In this document: one piece after another, positions 45,756 to 52,593 of the stretch | Position numbering within the stretch: the first letter of the stretch is position 1 | Layout of the letters: every line of letters begins with the position of its first letter | NCBI GenBank assembly: GCA_964477265.1 | Contig: CAYZDJ010000001.1 | Coordinates: 186,001 to 250,000 of the forward strand | Length of the DNA stretch: 64,000 bases | Source of the DNA: CAIVPM01 sp964477265 | GTDB taxonomy: Bacteria; Bacteroidota; Bacteroidia; Chitinophagales; Chitinophagaceae | Reading direction: 5' to 3' | The notes under the pieces: model-generated | Told to the model about the DNA's origin: nothing | What the model saw: only the letters and a program-made list of their open reading frames with translations | The model's database searches: none | Translations under genes and position numbers: made by a program

Positions 45756-45957
45756 AAAAAGTCTTTGGTTAATAGTCTTTGGTCTTTGGGGAAAACAAGT
45801 TTTTAGTTTTTGAAAAAAACAAGTCTTTAGTTTTTGGTCTTTAGTCTTTGGGATGAATATTATTAAGTTTTAAAATTTGAGTCTGTCTTTAGCTAAAGAC
45901 CAACACCTAAAGACCAAAGACTATCCTAAAGACCAAAGACTAAAACCCAAAGACCAA
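45756..45957. repeat. GTCTTTGG array turning into a large inverted repeat
   Basis: Plus-sense GTCTTTGG/GTCTTTAG copies occupy about 45760-45850. After a palindrome at GTCTTTAGCTAAAGAC (45884-45899), reversed copies (CTAAAGACCAAAGACTATCC..., then CCCAAAGACC) run to 45957, three bases before the next gene's stop codon. It can fold into a long hairpin between the dehydratase gene and the four-helix-bundle gene. Confidence 0.88.
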
Positions 45958-45959
45958 CC

Positions 45960-47168
45960 CTACATTTTACTATCCAAACTCACACCAGTATTAATGTGGC
46001 TAAACGTTGGAATAGCTTTGTTTAAAATGTCAACAACCTCAGCTTTTGTTATAGAAGCCTTGCCAAATAAGGCTTGCAGCTCACCAATTACATTTTGAAT
46101 ATTCTCTGCTTCTGGTGTTTTACCTTTTTTAATTACACCAAGCGAGTGATATTTATTCAAGTCATAATCTTCATCTTCAGTATAAAATTCTTCATACAAC
46201 TTCTCACCATCTGTTACACTTGCAAAAAAATATACAGGATAATTTTTGCTGTTAAGGTTGGCAGCTTTATCACGAGCCTCAGCATCTGTGGCACATTCAT
46301 CAACACTTAAACCAAACATATTTAAGAAAGGTGCAACAGCACTTGCAAAAGTTACAAGGTCTTTTTCTTCATCAAGCTTTGGAAAAAATATGTTGCCACT
46401 TTCGCCCAGAATGCAAGCCAGCAAACAGATTTGACCACTCTCTTCAGGGCTTACAAAAAACCTTTTTACATCACTTGGGCAACTCAAAGGCTGTTGCTTA
46501 AACATACGCTCAATAAAGCCTGCAAGCAAGCTACCATTGCTAAAAGCCACATTGGCAAAACGTGCAGTTTTAATAGGCAACACATCGCTGTAACTCATTA
46601 TCAAATCTTCCATCAGCTTTTTGCTGGCACCCATTACGTTCACAGGATTTGCAGCTTTATCGGTGCTTACACAAAAAAAATGCTTGGGTTTATTTGCCAC
46701 CAGCACATCCAGCAAACGCTTTGCATTAACCACATTATTGTTCACCATTGCCTCAATACAAAACACATCTTTTTCGCTGCGAACGTGCTTGTGTGCTGCA
46801 AAGTTGGCAACAATGTCAAAGGGTTTATTGGCTTCAAAAAGTTTATAAAAAACCTCATCATTAAAGTTTATGGGGTAAGTAATAAACTCTTTTGGAACAG
46901 TAATATCATTCCTGCTACGCACATCACGAGTCAGTTCTGTAAGCCCATTTTCATTCACGTCCACCACAATAACTTTTGCAGGATTATAACGAATCAACTG
47001 CTTTACAAACGATGACCCAATAGTGCCTGCACCACCAATAACCAAAGCACTTTTGCCTTGAATTTCCTTGGCTAATGTGTCGTGATGCGTTTGTAAATCC
47101 TGTGCAAAAAAACTCTCACTTCGTTTAGTGATGTGGGTTTTGATGAATTGTTCTATGTTGAAAATCAT
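45960..47168 (-). CDS. UDP-sugar 4,6-dehydratase, Polysacc_synt_2 (PseB/CapD-like)
   Basis: 402 residues. NAD site ALVIGGAGTIGSSFVKQLIR; DIVANFAAHKHVRSEKDVFC; active-site STDKAANPVNVMGASKKLME, where Met replaces the SDR Tyr as usual in the FlaA1/PseB/CapD family; then RFANVAFSNGSLLAGFIERM. The C-terminal extension (about 280-402) is longer than in PseB, and the membrane domain of long CapD/WbpM proteins is absent. It likely forms UDP-4-keto-6-deoxy-HexNAc for an amino-deoxysugar. The stop touches the inverted repeat of the four-helix-bundle element. Confidence 0.85.
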   Translation of the reverse strand: MIFNIEQFIKTHITKRSESFFAQDLQTHHDTLAKEIQGKSALVIGGAGTIGSSFVKQLIRYNPAKVIVVDVNENGLTELTRDVRSRNDITVPKEFITYPINFNDEVFYKLFEANKPFDIVANFAAHKHVRSEKDVFCIEAMVNNNVVNAKRLLDVLVANKPKHFFCVSTDKAANPVNVMGASKKLMEDLIMSYSDVLPIKTARFANVAFSNGSLLAGFIERMFKQQPLSCPSDVKRFFVSPEESGQICLLACILGESGNIFFPKLDEEKDLVTFASAVAPFLNMFGLSVDECATDAEARDKAANLNSKNYPVYFFASVTDGEKLYEEFYTEDEDYDLNKYHSLGVIKKGKTPEAENIQNVIGELQALFGKASITKAEVVDILNKAIPTFSHINTGVSLDSKM

Positions 47169-47256
47169 AAGTAGCTTTTGGGTGTTGGGTATTAGGTTTT
47201 AGTTATAAATTTTATTTCAATTAATAATTAAACATTAATAATTAATAATTATTCTT

Positions 47257-47370
47257 TTGGGCTGTAAGCAGTTGTAATGCTATTCAACTTTTGTTCGTGC
47301 TTTTCGTTACAAGCTTTTGTTCGTTCCTCACAAAAGGCTTTCCACTTCAATCACGCAGCCTTTGAGCATT
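47257..47370. repeat. Intergenic element with a CTTTTGT/ACAAAAG hairpin, after AT-only repeats
   Basis: Preceded by ATTAATAATTAATAATTATT words (about 47211-47252), it contains TTGGGCTGTAAGCAG, then CTTTTGTTCGTTCCTCACAA AAG (7-bp inverted repeat around 47314-47336), then GGCTTTCCACTTCAATC. The phrase resembles a repeat seen in many Bacteroidota intergenic regions (from memory). No gene is evident in the 217-bp gap 47169-47385. Confidence 0.5.
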
Positions 47371-47385
47371 TGGAATTTTATTGAG

Positions 47386-47661
47386 CTATTCGAGCGTAAT
47401 GTTATTTATATTTTTGATTTTTTCATACGCTGAATCAATATTTTCTATTACGCTAACTAAAATTTGAATATTAGTATCATTACTATTTCTAAAAATTTCA
47501 AAGTCAAATTGATGTTCTTCACCAATAGGAACAGAGGCATTCCATTCTTCTAATTCACCTTGCATCGAAACATCAATCAGTGAATTAAAAATACTTTGAT
47601 TTACTTCAGCTAAATTCTTTAATGCTTCAATTAAATTGTTCCTGTAATTCTCACTTTGCAC
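47386..47661 (-). CDS. Small acidic hypothetical protein
   Basis: 91 residues, soluble and acidic (EWNASVPIGEEHQFDFEIFR), mostly helical by appearance. Not recognised. It begins one base after the PAD-family gene ends, so it is translated from the same message. Last gene of the 49986-47386 cargo island. Confidence 0.55.
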   Translation of the reverse strand: MQSENYRNNLIEALKNLAEVNQSIFNSLIDVSMQGELEEWNASVPIGEEHQFDFEIFRNSNDTNIQILVSVIENIDSAYEKIKNINNITLE

Positions 47662-47662
47662 T

Positions 47663-48556
47663 TTAGTCTTTATAAATAGTCCAAGTTATACAATTTAAAA
47701 CACCACCTTCGTTTGCAATATCATTACTATCAATTGTTACAATATTACTTGCAGGAAATAATTCCTTAAACTGCTTAAATGCTATTTCATCTTCATTAAG
47801 ATTAAATGTTGGAAGCATAATAAAATCCTGCATTTGCAAATAGTTTATATAAATTCCATTTGCTTGCAAATAGGTTTTGTTTTTTGAAAGATTATAAGGA
47901 ATTTCAATGTATTTCAAATTTGCATTATGCAACGCTAATTTTAATTTAAGTTCTAACTCTTTTTCGTCAGTTGAATAATTATTTATGAAAACTGTGTCAT
48001 CATTATAAAATCTAATCATTCCATCAGCGTGTCCAATTTCATCATTTCTGTCTGTTGGAATAAAAATGATTTTATCAACTTCTAAAATATTTTCTAAATC
48101 TTTAATAAGCAGTGCTGGGTTTATGTGTTCATTTTCTTTAAACACTTTATCACACATAACTACTTTGTTGTTATGCTTTACAATATTTCCCCCATCAATA
48201 ATTAAGTTTGATTTTATAGAATGAAGATTTATGTTATCGCAAATACTATCAACATTTGAAATTGTTTTAATATGTGATTTATGTTTTATTAGATAATCTG
48301 GCTTGTATTGAAATTGTATAAACTTATTTTCATCAATTTGAACTGGCATATAATCTCTGCACCATATATCTTTTGTGTTTGGCAATGTCTGAAAATTGAT
48401 ACTGTTTTTGCTAAGTAATGCTTCAAACTCATTATAAAATTTAGAGAACTTTTTAGGCAAACTATCTGCTAGGTATAAAAAATTTGTTTGGCTATCAATT
48501 ATCACTTTTATATTTCTATTATTTGAGTTGGATAAAGATTGTGATTGAAATAACAA
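47663..48556 (-). CDS. Agmatine-deiminase/PAD-family guanidino hydrolase
   Basis: 297 residues. PAD_porph landmarks: DIWCRDYMPVQID (the RD motif), NLIIDGGNIVKHNN (GGN), DEIGHADGMIRFYNDDTVFI (catalytic GHxD), and ANEGGVLNCITWTI with the nucleophilic Cys near the C-terminus. AguA enzymes of about 350-370 residues convert agmatine to N-carbamoylputrescine; this one is shorter and its substrate may differ (agmatine, peptidyl-arginine or another guanidine). Its first 49 bp overlap the preceding unknown gene, implying coupling. No aguB is present. Confidence 0.82.
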   Translation of the reverse strand: MLFQSQSLSNSNNRNIKVIIDSQTNFLYLADSLPKKFSKFYNEFEALLSKNSINFQTLPNTKDIWCRDYMPVQIDENKFIQFQYKPDYLIKHKSHIKTISNVDSICDNINLHSIKSNLIIDGGNIVKHNNKVVMCDKVFKENEHINPALLIKDLENILEVDKIIFIPTDRNDEIGHADGMIRFYNDDTVFINNYSTDEKELELKLKLALHNANLKYIEIPYNLSKNKTYLQANGIYINYLQMQDFIMLPTFNLNEDEIAFKQFKELFPASNIVTIDSNDIANEGGVLNCITWTIYKD

Positions 48557-49152
48557 TACGATTTATTGTGATAATCTGTTTCGTTACTAAACTTACCCAA
48601 ATTATTTCTTCTCACTTTATAAATTGGTTCACTAAAATTGTTGTTGCCACTGTTGACCAAATGCAAATCTTTCGATGTATCAAACACTTGCTTTCCATTT
48701 TTCAAAGCCAAATATTCTAACTCATCATTGCTAATGTTTTGTATCAATTCTCTAACAACATTATTTATTCCATTAATATTTTTCTTTGACAAAACGTGTT
48801 CAATGTTTCTTATTAAAATTCCACCAAACACTTTACTGTCAGTATTTCCAAATGTTATATCAAGACCATTTCTTTTGCTATTTAAAAATGAAATTGCATT
48901 TGTAAATCTGTGAAAATACCATTCACCAAATTCTAATTGCCTATTATGGTTATGTGAAAAATTATCAATATGATTTATTGCTGTATTATAATAATAAAAC
49001 TCGACTTCTTTTATGAGATACTGTTCTTTGTTAGCAATGATTTTTGTTTGTCTCAACAATCCTCTTGCAATATCATCAAACTTTTTTTCTAAATCTTCAA
49101 ACTCAACTTTACTATTTGATAAGTCTAATAATTGTTTTTCTAAATCAGTCAT
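48508..49152 (-). CDS. Unknown protein, weakly reminiscent of alkyladenine-DNA-glycosylase fold
   Basis: 214 residues. It has a heptad-like N-terminus (LEKQLLDLSNSKVEFEDLEK), then LIKEVEFYYYNTAINHID, EFGEWYFHRFTNA, RNGLDITFGNTDSKVFGGIL and IRNIEHVL. The order (xExEFY, then GLDxxFG, then GGILIRxIE) recalls the AAG/MPG pattern (ETEAY, YGMY, LLRALEP). This is a by-eye resemblance only and no function is claimed. It overlaps the PAD-family gene by 49 bp and follows the Bro-N gene by 12 bp. Confidence 0.65.
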   Translation of the reverse strand: MTDLEKQLLDLSNSKVEFEDLEKKFDDIARGLLRQTKIIANKEQYLIKEVEFYYYNTAINHIDNFSHNHNRQLEFGEWYFHRFTNAISFLNSKRNGLDITFGNTDSKVFGGILIRNIEHVLSKKNINGINNVVRELIQNISNDELEYLALKNGKQVFDTSKDLHLVNSGNNNFSEPIYKVRRNNLGKFSNETDYHNKSYCYFNHNLYPTQIIEI

Positions 49153-49164
49153 ACTAATATTATT

Positions 49165-49986
49165 TTAACTACTCTTCAAAGCCTTTTTAGCATTCAAATT
49201 ACTCACCACTTTCTTTCCTGTTTTTTCTTCCAATGCTTTGCGTGCAACATTGGCTACATTGCCACCTTGTTGTGCCACAACTTTGCTTTCATTAAAATCT
49301 TTAGGGTTTGTTGCCTGCGAAATATCTTTTGTAGAAGCCTCTGCCAACATATTTAAAATAAGTTCTGTGTTGGTCATATTATCTCTAAGGTTTTCTTTTT
49401 GTAAGCCTTTAAACTTTTTATATTCTTTGGTGGTTTTACCAGCCCAAGCCTTGGTAATAATATCTGTTAAAGCTGCAAACTCAAGTCCTTCTTTTACGCC
49501 TTTGTTTTTCCATTCATCTGTAAGTTCTTTTCTGATCTCAATACTTTTCAGCCTTTGGTTAATCCAGTTTTCACTATAACCCAATTGCAAGTATTGCTGC
49601 AAAGCCCTGTCAATAGTAAGTTCAGGGTCTTGCATTTCATTTATTCTATCATTAGCCACTTGTGCCAGCCACAACTTAAAAGGTTCTGCTTTTGGCGATG
49701 GAATAGATTGTATTAAACGAAAAAGCTGCTCTGTATCTGCAACATCTGTTTTGTAAAATTTACCATCTTCTGCTTGTAATTTCAGTTGTCCCAAATTATG
49801 GGACAACTCACTTCCCTCAGCTTTTAGTTTTGTTTTTAACGCATTCCAATATTTTCTTGGTCTTGGACTATCAGTTAGAACTTCAATTACATCAACAATA
49901 GAAACATACAATTTCTCTTGTTCTTCGTCCCAGGAAGTTCTAACTTTTTTACTCTCAAATATTTTTAGTTCGTTAATCTTGGTCAT
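49165..49986 (-). CDS. Bro-N/DinD-like (phage antirepressor-type) protein
   Basis: 273 residues. The N-terminal Bro-N domain includes KVRTSWDEEQEKLYVSIVDV, EVLTDSPRPRKYWNALKTKL and FRLIQSIPSPKAEPFKLWLA. The central part (GLEFAALTDIITKAWAGKTT, KEYKKFKGLQKENLRDNMTN) matches DNA-damage-inducible protein D (DinD)-like proteins. DinD inhibits RecA filaments in E. coli and Bro-N proteins are common in phages and mobile DNA (family knowledge). It is the first gene of a foreign-looking island within the sugar locus. Confidence 0.85.
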   Translation of the reverse strand: MTKINELKIFESKKVRTSWDEEQEKLYVSIVDVIEVLTDSPRPRKYWNALKTKLKAEGSELSHNLGQLKLQAEDGKFYKTDVADTEQLFRLIQSIPSPKAEPFKLWLAQVANDRINEMQDPELTIDRALQQYLQLGYSENWINQRLKSIEIRKELTDEWKNKGVKEGLEFAALTDIITKAWAGKTTKEYKKFKGLQKENLRDNMTNTELILNMLAEASTKDISQATNPKDFNESKVVAQQGGNVANVARKALEEKTGKKVVSNLNAKKALKSS

Positions 49987-50000
49987 AAAAATTCTTTATT

Positions 50001-50008
50001 CAAAACTA
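50001..50008 (-). promoter_or_regulatory. -7-like element upstream of the Bro-N gene
   Basis: On the minus strand TAGTTTTG matches TAnnTTTG, 15 bp upstream of the Bro-N start; 19 bp further upstream is TTA rather than TTG. It suggests that the island has its own promoter. Confidence 0.4.
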
Positions 50009-50026
50009 AAGAATTTAGCGAAATGT

Positions 50027-50896
50027 TTAAAGACTGTTTTTGCACATTTCTTCAATCCCAAACTCTGTGCTATAAGGTGGCACAAAGTTTAATGTAGCAT
50101 TAGTGTTTTTGGTATCAATAATAAAGCTTCCAAACAAGCGTTTATGCAGTGCTGGCTTTAAAGTTTTGATAATGCTTCGCAAAAATTTTGGAATGGAAAT
50201 AAGTTTTGCTTCTTTGCCCAAAGCCTTACGTATCATTACTATCAAGGCATCTGTAGAAATTGGCCTTTTATCACCAGGAATAAAAATGCCTTGTGCCTGC
50301 TGATCAATAATTGTGTTTAATAATTCAACAAGATTATCAACAAAAACCATTGTTCTTGCATTGCCAATTTTGCCAAAAGGCAAAGGATAATTTTTGTTGC
50401 ATAAAGCAATCAACTTGTCCATATTTCCTTTAACACCTTTGCCATAAACCATTGGTGGACGAACGATGGCAACCGTAAAATTTTCATCCTGCAAAGCCTT
50501 TACAAATTGCTCAGCTTCCAGCTTGCTTTTTCCATAAGAATCTTCTGGCGTGCATTCACTTTTATCTGTAATCAAGCCTCTGTCTTCATTGCCATAAACC
50601 TTTACAGAACTGATATAAATAAAATGCTTCACACCATCTGCCTTTGCTTTTGTTGCAAGTGCTTTGGTAATGTCAACATTAATTTTAAAATACTCACTAT
50701 CGTCTTTACAAGCCATATCGTGAGCCTTACCTGCCAAGTGAACTATGCTGTCAAAGCCAGTGTAGTCAAAAGTTTTGTGGCTTTCATCCCGTACAGATAA
50801 AGTTGTAATGTTAAAACGTTCTTTATTGTATTCAATAAAACGCTTGCCAATAAAACCATTGGCACCAGTAACTAATATTTTCTTTTTCTCAAACAT
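50027..50896 (-). CDS. NAD-dependent epimerase/reductase (SDR) for nucleotide sugars
   Basis: 289 residues. VTGANGFIGKRFIEYN at the N-terminus, SIVHLAGKAHDM, ISSVKVYGNEDRGLITDKSE, catalytic DSYGKSKLEAEQFV and RPPMVYGKGVKGNMDKLI. Closest in pattern to WbpK/WbjF/GalE-like enzymes of O-antigen clusters that epimerise or reduce 4-keto-6-deoxy-HexNAc. It probably acts after the PseB/CapD-like dehydratase at 45960, from which it is separated by the cargo island. Confidence 0.82.
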   Translation of the reverse strand: MFEKKKILVTGANGFIGKRFIEYNKERFNITTLSVRDESHKTFDYTGFDSIVHLAGKAHDMACKDDSEYFKINVDITKALATKAKADGVKHFIYISSVKVYGNEDRGLITDKSECTPEDSYGKSKLEAEQFVKALQDENFTVAIVRPPMVYGKGVKGNMDKLIALCNKNYPLPFGKIGNARTMVFVDNLVELLNTIIDQQAQGIFIPGDKRPISTDALIVMIRKALGKEAKLISIPKFLRSIIKTLKPALHKRLFGSFIIDTKNTNATLNFVPPYSTEFGIEEMCKNSL

Positions 50897-50900
50897 CTTA

Positions 50901-50988
50901 TTTCACGCCACGAAACAACGACTGCCACGATAGCAACGATTATAAAATTTACTTTGCGTTCGTTGCTTTCTTTGCATCGTTGCGTGGG
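50901..50988. repeat. GCAAAG-family inverted repeat between glycosyltransferase and epimerase genes
   Basis: Left part TTTCACGCCACGAAACAACG; right part ACTTTGCGTTCGTTGC...GCATCGTTGCGTGGG. The minus-strand unit at 50985-50952 differs at one base from the unit at 32311-32344. Confidence 0.85.
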
Positions 50989-50989
50989 A

Positions 50990-51760
50990 TTATCTTCTAA
51001 ATAAATTATTTAACATTGGCTTCACATATTCAAACACTTTGTTTGCATATTTCAGACTCAGCTTAGCCATATTTGTTTTAATCCCATTCTCTGCACAACC
51101 CCTTACAATTTCCTGATTCAATAAAATCCTGCTTTTAAAACTTTCATTGCTTGTGCCACCAGTTCTCATATACACCAATGTTTCAGGTATGTATTTATAG
51201 CTAACTTTATGCGTGTATAAAAAACGAATGAGCAACTCATAATCTGCTGCTATTTTATATCCCATTTTATAGTAACCATATTTTTCAAACAATTCTTTCT
51301 TGCAATAGAATGCAGGATGTGCAGGCATATAGCCTTTTGCAAACTTGCTTGGGTTCCAGTTTTTGCTTGAATAATGGCGAATCACTTTTTGCAAATTACC
51401 TGGATTAACAAAAGAAATATCACCAATAATAGAATCTGTGTTATTCTCTTGAAAAGCCTTTGCCACTTTACTTATAGCATCATTAGTTGCTAAAAAATCA
51501 TCACTATGAATTAAACCGATGATATCACCAGTTGCCATTTTGATGCCTTTGTTTAAAGCATCATACAAGCCTTTGTCGCGTTCGCTAATATAATTTTTAA
51601 TATGAGGATATTGCTTTACAATTTCCATTGTATTATCCTTACTCAATCCATCAACAATAATGTGTTCAATGTTTGGATAGTCTTGTGATGCAACACTGTC
51701 AAGGGTTGTAGCTAAGGTTTTTGAACTGTTGTAGGTAATTGTAATTATTGAAATTTTCAT
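50990..51760 (-). CDS. Glycosyltransferase family 2 (WcaA-like)
   Basis: 256 residues. MKISIITITYNSSKTLATTL, HIIVDGLSKDNTMEIVKQYP, RDKGLYDALNKGIKMATGDI, GLIHSDDFLA (DD of DxD) and MPAHPAFYCKKELFEKYGYY are GT2 signatures. C-terminal basic amphipathic tail (VFEYVKPMLNNLFRR) may bind the membrane. Sits between the ACP-PPTase gene and the epimerase gene, each separated by a repeat. Confidence 0.92.
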   Translation of the reverse strand: MKISIITITYNSSKTLATTLDSVASQDYPNIEHIIVDGLSKDNTMEIVKQYPHIKNYISERDKGLYDALNKGIKMATGDIIGLIHSDDFLATNDAISKVAKAFQENNTDSIIGDISFVNPGNLQKVIRHYSSKNWNPSKFAKGYMPAHPAFYCKKELFEKYGYYKMGYKIAADYELLIRFLYTHKVSYKYIPETLVYMRTGGTSNESFKSRILLNQEIVRGCAENGIKTNMAKLSLKYANKVFEYVKPMLNNLFRR

Positions 51761-51761
51761 A

Positions 51762-51790
51762 AGCCACAGATGGCACGAATGGACACGAAT
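51762..51790. repeat. GCCACAGATGGCACGAAT word
   Basis: GCCACAGATGGCACGAATGG followed by ACACGAATT, abutting the stop codon of the ACP-PPTase gene. A related word (GCCACAAAGGCACGAAGCC) occurs at 55847. Confidence 0.6.
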
Positions 51791-52491
51791 TAAAATATTA
51801 TTGATAATAATGCAAGCAACAAAGCAGCAACTGCAATCAGCAAAGTTGTAATGCTATAAGTTGAATTATTATTGGATTGATTAACAATTGTTGTATTGTT
51901 CTCAATTTGCACAGCAACAGCAACTGCTGTTTCTTCTGTATGCGAAATAGAAATATTCATTCCTGCAAACTCAGGTTTACCACTTGAATTGTGCGTAATA
52001 ATTAGTTGATTATACTTTGAACTTTTATAACTATTATTTGCTTTTACAATGGCTTCCTTTGCTGCAAACAATCCTGCAAAACTTGCTGCTGGATTGGGTT
52101 GCAGAATGCAGTATGAAATTTCTTTATCACTAAAATTATCTGTATAAAAACCTTCGCTTCTAAAATCATTTGTTTTAGGTAAAGAAGAAATTTGTTCTAT
52201 GTCAATGCCAATGGAACTGTTTGGTGTTTGTTGTTGTGCGTTTGTTAAATTGTTGAATTGTTGAATTGTTGCTTCAACTTTTTGGTTTTGACTTTTGCCA
52301 TTTAACTTTTCTTCCAATTCCCCAAACGTATTAATACTTGAATAATCATTTACAACAAATCCTACATCAGCCAATTTGCCATACATTCTATGTACAAAAA
52401 TGCTGCTCTTTAATGCTTGACGATTGATTAAAGTGCCTGCTGTTATTGAGTTTGCATCAACTTGTAAAAACTGTGCTATTATTTCTTTCAT
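51790..52491 (-). CDS. Fusion of ACP-like domain, holo-ACP synthase (PPTase) and C-terminal membrane anchor
   Basis: 233 residues from the ATG at 52491; an upstream in-frame ATG at 52536 adds 15 residues lying in the repeat. Residues 1-65 look like an acyl carrier domain (MKEIIAQFLQVDANSIT, LADVGFVV, NTFGELEEKL) with LKSS where DSL is usual, so the modifiable Ser may be kept. A linker follows, then an AcpS-type domain with all three landmarks: SIGIDIEQISSLP, FAGLFAAKEAIVKA and ISISHTEETAVAVAV. The last ~25 residues (YSITTLLIAVAALLLALLSI) form a tail anchor. The AcpS domain should load phosphopantetheine onto a carrier, possibly its own. Neighbours are E2- and E1-like genes. Confidence 0.82.
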   Translation of the reverse strand: MKEIIAQFLQVDANSITAGTLINRQALKSSIFVHRMYGKLADVGFVVNDYSSINTFGELEEKLNGKSQNQKVEATIQQFNNLTNAQQQTPNSSIGIDIEQISSLPKTNDFRSEGFYTDNFSDKEISYCILQPNPAASFAGLFAAKEAIVKANNSYKSSKYNQLIITHNSSGKPEFAGMNISISHTEETAVAVAVQIENNTTIVNQSNNNSTYSITTLLIAVAALLLALLSIIF

Positions 52492-52501
52492 TATATTTTT
52501 T

Positions 52502-52593
52502 GTTTCACACAAATAATATTTCACACAAAGCAACAAAGAATACTAAGAACACAAAGCTTTGTTACTTTGTAACCTTAGTACCTTTACGTGAAA
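52502..52593. repeat. TTTCACACAAAG inverted repeat between E2-like and ACP-PPTase genes
   Basis: TTTCACACAAA at 52502, TTTCACACAAAGCAACAAAG at 52519, then AAAGCTTTGTTACTTTG and ACGTGAAA near 52586. Imperfect complementarity between ends. Reaches the stop codon of the E2-like gene. Confidence 0.75.

Noticed and set aside
45309..45957. CRISPR-like appearance of the GTCTTTGG arrays
   Set aside because: The unit is only 8-9 bp, spacing is irregular, spacers are not of uniform length, both orientations occur and no cas gene is present.
46431..47015. A 194-codon plus-strand open frame opposite the PseB/CapD-like dehydratase
   Set aside because: Antisense to a gene with full SDR motifs; Cys/His/Asn-rich sequence looks like a shadow.
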